47,549 bases of DNA from assembly GCA_942491735.1 (NCBI GenBank), contig CALOCN010000017.1, positions 1-47,549 of the forward strand, given 5' to 3'. This DNA comes from CALOCN01 sp942491735 (GTDB taxonomy: Bacteria > Eisenbacteria > RBG-16-71-46 > JABDJR01). The stretch's first letter is position 1, and each line of letters begins with the position of its first letter. This document shows, one piece after another, positions 31,633-40,552 of the stretch. The notes under the pieces are model-generated. The model saw only the letters and a program-made list of their open reading frames with translations. It ran no database searches and had not been told where the DNA came from. The position numbers were made by a program, and so were the translations under genes.

Positions 31633-31868
31633 TGGCGTGTTGCGGAGAGGCGACGGCCCTATGGCTTCCAAGCCGACCAGACGAGCGACGCGCCTTCGTC
31701 GCGTTGTGGCACGGAGACGCCGTGACGTGTGAGAAGGAAACGTGGCCGACGCTACGACCCTACCTGGAGCACCAGGCGTTGGCGTGGGAGTCGGCGGGAG
31801 CGGTGGGCCCGGCGGACGCCGCTCGGCGCTCCGTTGCACGGCTAGACGCCGCCTACGGGGCGCCATAG
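31632..31868 (+). CDS. Small hypothetical protein between receptor-binding genes
   Basis: 78 residues starting MACCGEATALWLPSRPDERR, TAATG overlap. Helical, Ala/Arg/Glu-rich with VALWHGDAVTCEKETW. It may be a chaperone or anchor for the adjacent fibre proteins. No family is recognised. Confidence 0.55.
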   Translation: MACCGEATALWLPSRPDERRAFVALWHGDAVTCEKETWPTLRPYLEHQALAWESAGAVGPADAARRSVARLDAAYGAP

Positions 31869-32641
31869 TGTCGCGACGACTGATCTACCCGCCGTACACG
31901 CCGCCGAGCGGAGGTGGAGGGTCGTACCCGAACAAGCCGGGCGGCTTCACGAACACGCGGGAGATTGACTTCTCTGAGGCGGTGCCGAGCGGGATCGGTA
32001 GCGACCGTGCCATCGCGGGTGGCCCGTGGGCCATGATCTACGATGTGGACACCGGGGGCGGGCAGAGTAGCGCACAGAAGGTCAGTGAGGGTGGTGCCCC
32101 CATGTCGCCGTCGGATGTCTGGCGGATGCACTTCCAGCCGGGGACGTTCGGGGCGTCGCATGGGGTGGGGAACATCTACACCAACCTCGTATCGGAATCG
32201 GTGACGGCGCTCTATACGTCACTCCACTTCAAGTTCAGCGCCAGCTACCCGTGGCATCCGGTTAGTAACAAGTGGCTCTGGTGGACACCGGGGCAGTTCC
32301 TCCTGCAATCGAAGGAGGGTGGGTGGTGGACACACCACGGAAACCTCGGCGGCGGCGAATGGCTCGACCCCGATAATATCGGGAGCGCCTCGCTCGACAC
32401 CTACAACCCTGTGGAGATTACAAGCGGGGAGTACCACCAAATCGAGACGATCATTGACCGCGTTGGCGCAACGTGGTCGACATGGCTAGACGATACGCTA
32501 GTGATCGCGGCGAGTTCGCTCACTATTGACGGCGGCTCTACGTTCGAGGAGTTCATCCTGGAGGCGTACCGTGGCGGCGGAGGCGAGACGCTCGGCGTCG
32601 ATTGCTATAACTATTGGGACCACCTGCATCTCGCGTGGTGA
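31868..32641 (+). CDS. ConA-like tail protein, paralogue-like
   Basis: 257 residues from a GTG that overlaps the previous stop by one base (TAGTG). MSRRLIYPPYTPPSGGGG repeats the theme of the protein at 30715: basic/aromatic tag then Gly linker, then a beta-rich jelly roll (ALYTSLHFKFSASYPW, KWLWWTPGQFLLQ, GEYHQIETIIDRVGATW, DDTLVIAASSLTIDGGS). The two are of similar length and layout, suggesting an old duplication with different ligands. Codon use is again less GC-biased. Probable receptor-binding or glycan-active protein. Confidence 0.6.
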   Translation: MSRRLIYPPYTPPSGGGGSYPNKPGGFTNTREIDFSEAVPSGIGSDRAIAGGPWAMIYDVDTGGGQSSAQKVSEGGAPMSPSDVWRMHFQPGTFGASHGVGNIYTNLVSESVTALYTSLHFKFSASYPWHPVSNKWLWWTPGQFLLQSKEGGWWTHHGNLGGGEWLDPDNIGSASLDTYNPVEITSGEYHQIETIIDRVGATWSTWLDDTLVIAASSLTIDGGSTFEEFILEAYRGGGGETLGVDCYNYWDHLHLAW

Positions 32642-32663
32642 CCATTCCGAGAAGGGGGCCTAG

Positions 32664-33356
32664 ATGTCGTCTCTGAGAGGGTTCGGCATGGCGTTCAGCG
32701 CCACGTCTGGCACCACGCTGGCCAGCGGAGCCTTCGATGTGGACCCGGTCGCCGGGGACGCGGTGCGCGTCGCGGTGGTGGGCTTCGAGAACGTTTCGGT
32801 CAGTTCGGTGACGGACAATGCGGGTGGGAACACCTACTCGCTGGTGAGCGGGTCGCGATTCTATATCAACGGGTCGTGGACTGAAATCTGGGAGTGCGAT
32901 AGCGTCAACACAACGAGCGGGTTCGAGGTGACCGTGGTGTGTGACGGGAGTGCGTGGGCCTCGCGAGGGGTGTGCGGCATCGCCATTGCCGACGCAGGCG
33001 CGACCGAGGTCGTAGGCGGACAGACCCAGAACCCGCCTCCCACCTCCACGGATGGCACCACCACCGGCACGCTGGCCACGCCGTCAGAGGACGGGCACTT
33101 CATCTTCGCTGTGACGACCGGAGGCGCATCGCCGGACAACCTGGACCCCGGCACGGGATTTACCGCGATCGGGTCCTACGTCTACAATCAAGTCTGGCGA
33201 GTCGAGTACCAGATTCAGGCAACGGCGGCGCCCGTCGTTGGAAGCTTCACGCAAGACATTGGCGGTGGCACGTGGGCGACCGCCGCGATTTCGGTCGCAC
33301 CAGCCGGTGGCGGCGGCTCCAGCCCCAGTCCGATCTTCTTCGGGCGGCGGCTCTGA
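32664..33356 (+). CDS. Beta-sandwich virion protein with C-terminal tag
   Basis: 230 residues starting MSSLRGFGMAFSATSGTTLAS. Repeated strand-like stretches (VRVAVVGFENVSVSSVT, GFEVTVVCDGSAWA) and a Gly/Ser linker followed by SPSPIFFGRRL at the C-terminus, the same kind of basic/aromatic end as in the neighbouring fibres but at the other end of the protein. Likely part of the receptor-binding apparatus or a head fibre. Confidence 0.6.
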   Translation: MSSLRGFGMAFSATSGTTLASGAFDVDPVAGDAVRVAVVGFENVSVSSVTDNAGGNTYSLVSGSRFYINGSWTEIWECDSVNTTSGFEVTVVCDGSAWASRGVCGIAIADAGATEVVGGQTQNPPPTSTDGTTTGTLATPSEDGHFIFAVTTGGASPDNLDPGTGFTAIGSYVYNQVWRVEYQIQATAAPVVGSFTQDIGGGTWATAAISVAPAGGGGSSPSPIFFGRRL

Positions 33357-33371
33357 CGGCACTTACCCGTA

Positions 33372-33386
33372 GCCCCCGGAGGGGGC
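33372..33386 (+). terminator. GC hairpin before the next virion gene
   Basis: GCCCCC (33372-33377), loop GGA, GGGGGC (33381-33386). No U-run. It lies between two virion genes and may attenuate or stabilise mRNA. Confidence 0.4.
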
Positions 33387-33436
33387 GCGGGCGCATCTTC
33401 ACCAGGTAGCTTGGCGGTTTCACTTCGGGAGGCATC

Positions 33437-33889
33437 ATGGCACGGACTTATTCGATCGACACCACCATCGCGGCGCTGTCCACCGCGAAGGACATCCTGC
33501 GCCTCTCGGCGCCATCCACGGGCGTCGTGGAACTCATCCGGGTTGAAGTGACCCAGGACGCGAGCGAGACCAGCGAGCAGTTGCCGCTGTCCATCTTCCG
33601 CGCCTCCACGGCGGGCACCGGCACCAGCCGCACCGCTCGGCCCTACGAGGTGCTGGACCCGGCCTTCTCGGGCTCGGCGGTGAGCGACCTCTCGGCGGAC
33701 ACGACGAAGTCGCCCTCCGAGCCGCTGTGGACCAGCGCCCAGAACGTCTTGGCGGGCTGGCTCTACCACCCGGTCCCCGACGAGCGGATCGTCATTCCGC
33801 CGAGCGGCAGCATCGCCATCCGCCTGGAGGCGGCCCCGGCGGCGGCCCTCGCCACCCGGATCGTCTGCACGTTCAAGGAAATCGGCTAG
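33437..33889 (+). CDS. Small beta-rich virion protein
   Basis: 150 residues starting MARTYSIDTTIAALSTAKDI, behind GGGAGGCATC. Strands around GVVELIRVEVTQDAS, SIAIRLEAAPAAALATRIV. Similar proteins are common in phage tail/head-fibre regions, where they form trimeric beta-sandwich decorations. It ends before a strong hairpin. Confidence 0.65.
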   Translation: MARTYSIDTTIAALSTAKDILRLSAPSTGVVELIRVEVTQDASETSEQLPLSIFRASTAGTGTSRTARPYEVLDPAFSGSAVSDLSADTTKSPSEPLWTSAQNVLAGWLYHPVPDERIVIPPSGSIAIRLEAAPAAALATRIVCTFKEIG

Positions 33890-33921
33890 TCCCACCGACC
33901 TCCCAGGGGAGTAGTCTCAGG

Positions 33922-33952
33922 CACGGGGCCGGGCGTTCGCTCCGGCCCCGTG
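33922..33952 (+). terminator. Strong hairpin, terminator-like
   Basis: CACGGGGCCGG (33922-33932) pairs perfectly with CCGGCCCCGTG (33942-33952) around a nine-base loop. It is the longest perfect stem seen between genes here. The following bases (TCACATCTAGG) lack a U-run, so factor-independent termination is not certain. Confidence 0.6.
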
Positions 33953-33977
33953 TCACATCTAGGGGGAAGGGGCGTCG

Positions 33978-36900
33978 ATGTCCGCTGGTGATTATGTTGT
34001 CCGCCGGAACACCACCCTCACCACCGAAGTTCCGGATGCGGGCAGTAATCTACTGCTCCAATACCCCACGGCAGTCAAGAGCGTGGGGTCGGGCATCAGC
34101 TATGCCAGTGGCGTGTTCACCCTGGGCGAGACCGGGCGGTTCCTGGTCCTGGTCTCTGACCAGTACGGCACGACCGACACCACCAACAACGAACGCAACA
34201 ACCTCGCGCTAGAACTGTACCTGGGGGGCGCCACCCTCCGGCCTGTGGGGTACTCCACCGGGTACATTCGCAGGGCGAGCGGGTCGCAGGATTTCATCAA
34301 CTTCTCGGCGGCGATCATCGAGGTCACCTCGACGGCGGGAAGCGCCGACGAGTTGGAGGTGTACGCGGAACGGATTGACGACTCCACCGCTGGGTCGGTG
34401 AACCGGATTCCTGACCGGAGCGGCATCACCATCATCAAGCTGGACGACGACCTCAACTATGCGCGGTATGTGTCCAGCGCGGCCTTCACGCCGAGCGCCA
34501 CGGACAACGCTCGTACCACCGCCGACCTCGGCACCACGGTCGAACAGGACTCCCCGTTCACGCGCACCGGCAACAGTATCGACATCGCCACCACGAACCT
34601 GGTGCTGGCGGTCTACTCCCTGGAGAATGACCGGGGGGATACCGTGTCGGGCCGCACCGAGATTCAGGGGGTGCTCGACCTCGCCGGGACCGAGGTGGAC
34701 GGCACCTGGAGCCACTCCTACGGGCCACGCCAGACCGATAACACGAACTGGGGTGGGATGTCCTGCGTGGCGCTGTTGGAGCCCTCCAGCGGGGACGACC
34801 TGCAACTGGTGGTGGTGAGCCGCGAGGATACGGACGAGGACTGGTTCGCGGCACTCCAACTGGTCGAGTTGCCCAGTGGCACGGAAGCCATCATCGTGGA
34901 AGCCACCACGGGCGACTTCAATGGGGGCGGGGTGGACTTCGCGTGGGATACCGCGCCGCGCATCGACACCGGGGCGTTCACGCACACGACCGGCACCGCC
35001 GACATCGAAGTCGACAACGATGACGACTACCTCGCCATGGCCTCCCTCGCCAACGATGCGGGTGTGGGCGGGGGCGCGATGCAACGGGCGGTGCCTGCCA
35101 TCCAGTTCCGCGTCAACACCACGGACGACGACTCCATCGGTTCGTCCAGTTTCAGTCGCGGGTCGGGGTCGGCAGATCATCCGGCCTTGGCGTGCGCGAC
35201 CCTCCTCACCGACTTGTCCGCTGGCGATGTCATCCGTCTGCGCTGTGACCGTCTCAACGCCTCGGTCACCGGCACGATCGCCAACGAGATGGGCGGCATG
35301 GCCGTCATCCGGCTGTCGAGTCTCTTTCCGAGCGGCGGGACCACCCTGGAGCCCACGTCGGGGACGGTGACCGTCGTCGCGAACAGCCCCACGATCATCC
35401 CGCCCGAAGCCCCACCGTCGGCCATCACGCCGGTCCACCGCCTCCAGGGACAACAGGCTGTCCGCTGGGGCACCTTCCATCCGCCGCGCCGGTGGCGGCC
35501 CCAGGCCGTCGTCCATACGGCGGTCCTGTTCGAGGCCCTGGTGAGCGCCCTGGTGCCCGTCTCGGCGTCGGTGAGTGTCACCGCGAACGACGCGGTGCCG
35601 GTCCCTGGTGTGGTCGCGGTCGCCCCGACCACGGCCTCGGTGACGGCCCTGGCGAACGATCCCGGCCTGTCGCTCGGCGCGGTGACGCTGGGGCCAGGAA
35701 CGGCCACGGTCACGGTGAGCGCCCCCGCGCCTGCGGTGGCACCGGGGGCCGTGGTCCTGGTGCCTGCGGTCGCGACGGCGACCGTCGTCACCGAGGAACC
35801 GACGCTGTCCCTGGCGACGTTCCTGGCGGCGCCGGTCGCCACGGTCACGGTCGCCGCGCCGGAGCCGACGGCCTCTCCAGGCCCCGCCACGGTCGTGCCG
35901 GGCTCCGCGACGGTCACGGTGACGGCCCCCGACCCCACCCTGTCCCTGGGTGGCGCCATCCTGGCCGCTGGAGCCGCGATCGTCGGGGTGTCGGGCCAAG
36001 ACCCCTCCACCGATGCGTCGACGCCGCTGACGCCATCCTCGGCGGTCGTCGCGGTTGTCGGCAATGACCCGGCCCTGTCGGCGGCAGGCACGCTGACGCC
36101 AGGGGTTGCCACGGTCGTCGTGGTGGCCTCGGCGGCCACGCTGGCGACGCCACCCCTCTCTCTCATCCCACCGCAGGCCACAGTCAATGCACTGGCTCTT
36201 GGCCCCGCGCTAGGTCCAGGAGCCCCTATGGACATCCCCCTGCGACGCCTCCACGGCCAACAGGCCGTGCGGTGGCGCTACCACATCCTGTCCGGGCCGT
36301 CGCAGGTCACGCGCCTGCCGCTGGACGCCCTCATCCTGCCCGAAGCGGCGCTGGCGAGCCCCTCGGCGGTCGTCACGGTGGTCGCGCAGGCGGCGGGCCT
36401 GTCTGCTGGGGAGTCCCCGGACGTCCTGCCCTACCTCCGGCTCCGGAAGCCCGGACTGGCCCCGCGCTGGGCCTCCTTCCTGCCGGTGGTCCAGGTGGCG
36501 GGTGGCCCGCTCCTCCGGGAGCCAGGGACAGACACCGGCGCGGTCCTGTCCCCAGGGTCCGGCACGGTCACCGTCGTCGCGAACAGCCCCGCCATCACCA
36601 CCCCCGCCGTGGCGTCGGTGGTGATGGCGGTCCGGGTGACCCCACAGAGCACGGTGCTCCACTGGGCGGAATACCTGGACCCGTTCCCCCAGATCGCGGG
36701 GGTCGGGACACAGACCCTCCTCACGGGGACCGTGCTCCAGGCCGACGCGGCAAGTGTGACCGTCGTGGCGAACGCCCCAGGGATTGGCGCGACGGTGTCG
36801 GCCACCGCCGGTTCGGCGGTGGTCACGGTGACGGCCCAGAGCCCCGGCATCAGCGCCGGGAGCGCCGTGACGGCACTGCCCCCATCCCTCACCGACCTGG

Positions 36901-37331
36901 TGCCGGTGCGGTGGACGATGTGGAACCGCGAGTACCGTTCCCAGCGGCGTGGCGTGCGCGTGGGCCTGGACGTGGCGGTGTTGCAGTTCCTAGCGGTGGT
37001 CGATGGCGCCCTGGTCACGGTGGACGCGAACGATGCGGCCATACCCAGCGGGTCAGCGGCCCTGGCGGCGGGCAGTGCCGCCGTCACGGTGGTGGCACAG
37101 AGCCCGGCTATCGGGGTGGCCACCGCCCTGGTGCCTGCCGTCGCGGTGGTGGAGGTGGTGGCCACCACACCAGGGCTTAGTGCGAGTGCCGTATCCCTGG
37201 AAGCGACGGCGGCTATTGTTCTAGTATTCGCCCCCGATCCGACCATCACGGGCGGCGACACCGTCATCCCGGTCCAGACAGGGCGCCGGTGGTGGCGGCG
37301 GTACTACTTCTTCGGTGGAGGCGGTGGATGA
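33978..37331 (+). CDS. Large repeat-rich tail fibre/appendage protein
   Basis: 1117 residues starting MSAGDYVVRRNTTLTTEV. The first ~455 residues look like three related jelly-roll (C1q/TNF-like) units (about 1-155, 160-310, 312-455). The rest is a long series of about 20-35-residue units based on A-x-V-T-V-x-A-x-x-P plus Ala/Val/Pro spacers. Five times a different motif interrupts, for example HRLQGQQAVRW near 486 and RRLHGQQAVRW near 753, later forms keeping R-W or H-W. The end is RRWWRRYYFF plus five Gly. The DNA CCGTCGTCGCGAACAGCCCC occurs identically at 35371 and 36571, exactly 1200 bases apart. A fibre with many similar units can change length by recombination. Overlaps the next gene by ATGA. 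Confidence 0.7.
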   Translation: MSAGDYVVRRNTTLTTEVPDAGSNLLLQYPTAVKSVGSGISYASGVFTLGETGRFLVLVSDQYGTTDTTNNERNNLALELYLGGATLRPVGYSTGYIRRASGSQDFINFSAAIIEVTSTAGSADELEVYAERIDDSTAGSVNRIPDRSGITIIKLDDDLNYARYVSSAAFTPSATDNARTTADLGTTVEQDSPFTRTGNSIDIATTNLVLAVYSLENDRGDTVSGRTEIQGVLDLAGTEVDGTWSHSYGPRQTDNTNWGGMSCVALLEPSSGDDLQLVVVSREDTDEDWFAALQLVELPSGTEAIIVEATTGDFNGGGVDFAWDTAPRIDTGAFTHTTGTADIEVDNDDDYLAMASLANDAGVGGGAMQRAVPAIQFRVNTTDDDSIGSSSFSRGSGSADHPALACATLLTDLSAGDVIRLRCDRLNASVTGTIANEMGGMAVIRLSSLFPSGGTTLEPTSGTVTVVANSPTIIPPEAPPSAITPVHRLQGQQAVRWGTFHPPRRWRPQAVVHTAVLFEALVSALVPVSASVSVTANDAVPVPGVVAVAPTTASVTALANDPGLSLGAVTLGPGTATVTVSAPAPAVAPGAVVLVPAVATATVVTEEPTLSLATFLAAPVATVTVAAPEPTASPGPATVVPGSATVTVTAPDPTLSLGGAILAAGAAIVGVSGQDPSTDASTPLTPSSAVVAVVGNDPALSAAGTLTPGVATVVVVASAATLATPPLSLIPPQATVNALALGPALGPGAPMDIPLRRLHGQQAVRWRYHILSGPSQVTRLPLDALILPEAALASPSAVVTVVAQAAGLSAGESPDVLPYLRLRKPGLAPRWASFLPVVQVAGGPLLREPGTDTGAVLSPGSGTVTVVANSPAITTPAVASVVMAVRVTPQSTVLHWAEYLDPFPQIAGVGTQTLLTGTVLQADAASVTVVANAPGIGATVSATAGSAVVTVTAQSPGISAGSAVTALPPSLTDLVPVRWTMWNREYRSQRRGVRVGLDVAVLQFLAVVDGALVTVDANDAAIPSGSAALAAGSAAVTVVAQSPAIGVATALVPAVAVVEVVATTPGLSASAVSLEATAAIVLVFAPDPTITGGDTVIPVQTGRRWWRRYYFFGGGGG
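35371..36590 (+). repeat. Repeated fibre units with identical 20-base block
   Basis: The same 20 bases (CCGTCGTCGCGAACAGCCCC) occur at 35371-35390 and 36571-36590, exactly 400 codons apart and in the same frame; a third, diverged copy lies near 36763. Around them the protein units keep the same A-x-V-T-V-V-A-N-x-P core. Confidence 0.8.
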
Positions 37332-38017
37332 CCTACGAGGAAATCATCCAGGACGCTCGCGACCGCTCCCCGGCGTTCACGGACGCAGTGATGGACGGTG
37401 GGCAAGCGCGGCGTCGGGTCAAGCGCATCGCGGACGAACTCATCAAGGAGGCCCGCCTCCTGGCTCCGCGCTTCTACTCCTCGGAGTTCACCATCACGGG
37501 GGGCCCGTACCTCATCGACCTCTATCCGTCGATGATGACGCTCGGGTTCCAGAACGCCACGCTCGGCGTGGACTACCTCCCGGAGACGGGGCACCACGCG
37601 CAACTCGACAGTGCGACCCCGGACCCGAACCTGGCCCCGCTGACGCTCAACCCCTGGGCGGACCGCCTGACGCCGCAGGGGCTCTACCCGATCGCGTACA
37701 TGGACGGGGTCATCTATCCGCTGGGGACGACCGACACCTGGGCGCAAGTGCTGGCGCTCTACATTAACCACCCCAGTCCGGTGGTCGTAGGGGTGCCCAC
37801 CGCCGCCACGACGTACCCCTTCCCGGACCAGACCGTGGAGTCGGTGACGGCCACGCTCGCGTTCGACATGGCGGTGCGGGCGGTCGGGCTCGACCTCAAG
37901 GTGCCACTCGCCGCGTTCGAGCAGGCGCGGGACGGCGCGAAGTCCATTCTTTTCCAGACGCTCCTCCGCACGGGGCGCCCTCGCGTGAAGCGTATCCGGG
38001 ACGTGTTCTATGGCTAG
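37328..38017 (+). CDS. Head-tail adaptor-type protein (first copy)
   Basis: 229 residues from MTYEEIIQDARDRSPAFTDA; the start at 37328 (ATGA overlap) replaces a longer frame. Mainly helical N-terminus, a beta part in the middle (NPWADRLTPQGLYPIAYMDG, AQVLALYINHPSPVVVGV) and a basic helical end (PRVKRIRDVFYG). The layout and position before the nozzle match podovirus adaptor proteins (P22 gp4-like) that sit between portal and tail. Same length as the next gene product. Confidence 0.65.
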   Translation: MTYEEIIQDARDRSPAFTDAVMDGGQARRRVKRIADELIKEARLLAPRFYSSEFTITGGPYLIDLYPSMMTLGFQNATLGVDYLPETGHHAQLDSATPDPNLAPLTLNPWADRLTPQGLYPIAYMDGVIYPLGTTDTWAQVLALYINHPSPVVVGVPTAATTYPFPDQTVESVTATLAFDMAVRAVGLDLKVPLAAFEQARDGAKSILFQTLLRTGRPRVKRIRDVFYG

Positions 38018-38699
38018 TACCTACCAGGATATTGTCGATGCGGGCCTGCTCCGCTCGCGGTCGAACCGCCCGGAGTGGGCGGCCAACAACCAGGAGCTTC
38101 TCAACGTCGCCGGTCGCACCCTCGGCCTCGCGTACCAGTTGGGGCACCTCCTCTCTCCGGACCGCTGGACCTTCTCGACGGACTGGCTCGGGGGCGGTGT
38201 CGGGACCGGCGAATGGCCGTTCGTCACGCCCCCGCTGGTCTATATCGAGAACATCACGTTGGGCGGCGAAGTGAAGGTGGTCTCGGTCCATGAGCGCACG
38301 GTCGATGTCGGGGCCGGGCGCATCTACTGGAAGTCCGTCTCGAACCTGACGTCGGTGGCGTTGACGGGCGACCCAGGGAGCAACGACCTCCTGCGCTTCT
38401 GGTCCCTGGCCTGGGCGGAACCCACCCCTCCGGCGGCAGGCGTCCTGTCGGCTCCCTGGGTGGAGCACTTCAACGGCCTGCTGATTGACGAGGTGGCCCT
38501 TTACCTGGCGATCAAGGAGGGGCGTGACAGCGAGGTGCAGATGTTCACCACCAGCCGGAACCAGTGGCTCCAGCAGTACATCAGCTTCTTGCGGATGGCG
38601 ACCAGTGCCCGCGCCTCGCGCTTCGCCCCTCGGACGGTGAACTCCGGTGAAATCCAGGCCCTCGCCGCCGCGTTCCTGGGCGAGGCGCAGGTCGCGTAA
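38010..38699 (+). CDS. Head-tail adaptor/tail protein (second copy)
   Basis: 229 residues starting MASTYQDIVDAGLLRSRSNR, overlapping the previous gene by 8 bases. The T-Y-x-x-I-x-D-A start, the central beta part (GEVKVVSVHERTVDV) and the basic helical C-terminal third resemble the previous protein, so the two may be paralogues. Probably part of the neck or tail ring. Ends in TAATG overlap with the nozzle gene. Confidence 0.6.
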   Translation: MASTYQDIVDAGLLRSRSNRPEWAANNQELLNVAGRTLGLAYQLGHLLSPDRWTFSTDWLGGGVGTGEWPFVTPPLVYIENITLGGEVKVVSVHERTVDVGAGRIYWKSVSNLTSVALTGDPGSNDLLRFWSLAWAEPTPPAAGVLSAPWVEHFNGLLIDEVALYLAIKEGRDSEVQMFTTSRNQWLQQYISFLRMATSARASRFAPRTVNSGEIQALAAAFLGEAQVA

Positions 38700-40552
38700 T
38701 GGGCCAGCGGACGCTGACCCCGCTCCCGATTGGGGCTGGGATCGACCGCGCCACCGGCGAAGCGGCGACCCAGCCCGGCGCCTTCCGCGACCTACGGAAC
38801 GTCATCCTCAAGGAGGGGAAGGCGCAGGTCCGGAAGGGGCTGGCCTCGAAGGTCTCGGTGACGATGAATGGGAGCGCCAACCCGGCCACCGACCTCATCC
38901 ACCTGGGGCCGTTCCGGGCCGCGAACCGTGGCCTCCTGGTCGCGTTCGAGTTGGGGGCGAGCGCCGCCCAGGCTGTGGAAGTCTGGCGGACGGCGACGAC
39001 CGGCCTCAACCCGGTCTTCGGCTACGCCTGGACGATGCCGTCCGCGCCGAACAACCTGGCCCAGGTCTTCGGCGTGGAGAGCTACGCCAAGTATTTCCTG
39101 GCTCACGACGAGCCCAGTATCGCCATCCGCGCTCCGACGGTCTACCTGAGCACCGGCTTCACGGGCACGGTGCTCCAGGCCGACCTGGACGGGGGCGGGG
39201 CGGCGGACGTGTTGTTCCGGGGCGTCGGGCGCTACCTCGACTACGCGATGGGGTGGGGGTTTGGCACGGACAGCGACAAGGACCGGCCCGAGATTCTCCG
39301 GATGAGCTACCCCGGCGATCCGACCACCTGGGACCCGAACCACTACTTCGTCTGTGGGCCACGGACCGAGCCCATCCTCTATGCCGCCGGGATGCCGAGC
39401 CGAGTCCTGGTGTTGAAGGAGACAGAACTCTACGCGATCGACGGCTACGACCGGGTCACCTTCTCGGTCCGCCTGGTCGACCCGCTGTACGGCCTGGCCG
39501 GGTCACATCTCGCGACGGTGGTGGGGGATGAGTGTTTCTTCTGGAGCAAGAGCGGCCCCAGGGTCTCCTCGGGAGGACCGAGTGAAGACCTGGGTCTGCC
39601 GCTCGACCTGGAAGGTCCCAGCCCCGAGGACCTGGTCGCGGCAGGAGACGCCGCGTATGGCTGGAGCACCTACATCCACGACCAGCGCATCATCCTGTTC
39701 GGGTTCCCGGACCGGGGCGCGGGCAAGACGCGGGTCTACTGCCTGTCGGTGCGGAACCCCAACCAGCCCCGGTGGAGCTACCTGGAGGTCCAGAAGGCGC
39801 TCATGTCGGTTGGCACCTTCTTCGCCGCCACGGGCGGCGCCCCGGCGGGGTATCCCGACATTGGCACCCTGAGCGCGACCGCCGATGAACTGACGGTGCC
39901 CTGGACCAACATCACGGCGGTGGGTGATGAAATCGTGGAAATCTGGCTCAAGGTGGGGGCGGGGAGCTATATGCGTGTCCGCAATTCCGACGTGGCGACG
40001 GGGGCGGGCGCGACGGCCATCCTCACGGCGGCGGACGGCGTCACGCCAGGGCAGACGCACACCGTCGCACTCCGGTATCGGCGGGGCGTGGAGTACACCG
40101 CGAACTACGGGGACCCCGTGACCTCGGCATGGGGGGCCACCGAACTCAGCCAGAGCGTGGATTCCATCGCCGTCCCGGCGGTGCCGAGCGCACCGGGGTC
40201 CGTCGTGGAAAGCAACTGCGCGGAGAACGTCTACGGCGGCAAGACGTATGTCGAGAAGACGGTTTCCTGGAGCAACGCGGTGACCGGCGGTGTGGGGCAC
40301 GTCACCGAACTCTGGATTGGGGTGTCGGGGTCGGGCTTCGCGCCAGTCTTCCCCTATGGATACTACCTGGCGGCGAGCGTGCCGGTGGTCGGGGGAACGG
40401 ACCAGGTGGTCGTCACGTTCCTCAAGTCGCCGGGCGGGTCCACCAGTGACCACCATGTCGTGGTCCGACACAAGCTGGTGACCGGCGAAACCTCGGCGGA
40501 GGTAGTGGTCGACACCTCGCCCTGGGTGCCAGCGGACGGGTGTACCCCGTGA
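38699..40552 (+). CDS. Tail nozzle (gp10-like) protein
   Basis: 617 residues; MGQRTLTPLPIGAGIDRATG then AFRDLRNVILKEGKAQVRKG is the opening of P22 gp10-like podovirus nozzle proteins. The middle is a beta propeller-like run with R-V-L-V-L-K-E-T-E-L-Y-A-I-D-G-Y and W-S-Y-L-E-V-Q. The C-terminal ~230 residues (after about 385) show two fibronectin/Ig-like units, an extension beyond the usual nozzle, possibly for contact with appendages. It forms the tube from which DNA leaves the tail. Good family-level fit. Confidence 0.8.
   Translation: MGQRTLTPLPIGAGIDRATGEAATQPGAFRDLRNVILKEGKAQVRKGLASKVSVTMNGSANPATDLIHLGPFRAANRGLLVAFELGASAAQAVEVWRTATTGLNPVFGYAWTMPSAPNNLAQVFGVESYAKYFLAHDEPSIAIRAPTVYLSTGFTGTVLQADLDGGGAADVLFRGVGRYLDYAMGWGFGTDSDKDRPEILRMSYPGDPTTWDPNHYFVCGPRTEPILYAAGMPSRVLVLKETELYAIDGYDRVTFSVRLVDPLYGLAGSHLATVVGDECFFWSKSGPRVSSGGPSEDLGLPLDLEGPSPEDLVAAGDAAYGWSTYIHDQRIILFGFPDRGAGKTRVYCLSVRNPNQPRWSYLEVQKALMSVGTFFAATGGAPAGYPDIGTLSATADELTVPWTNITAVGDEIVEIWLKVGAGSYMRVRNSDVATGAGATAILTAADGVTPGQTHTVALRYRRGVEYTANYGDPVTSAWGATELSQSVDSIAVPAVPSAPGSVVESNCAENVYGGKTYVEKTVSWSNAVTGGVGHVTELWIGVSGSGFAPVFPYGYYLAASVPVVGGTDQVVVTFLKSPGGSTSDHHVVVRHKLVTGETSAEVVVDTSPWVPADGCTP

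Noticed and set aside
34209..35999. 596-residue minus-strand frame opposite the fibre gene
   Set aside because: Arg/Asp/Gly repeats mirror the fibre repeats on the other strand; no domain or ribosome site.
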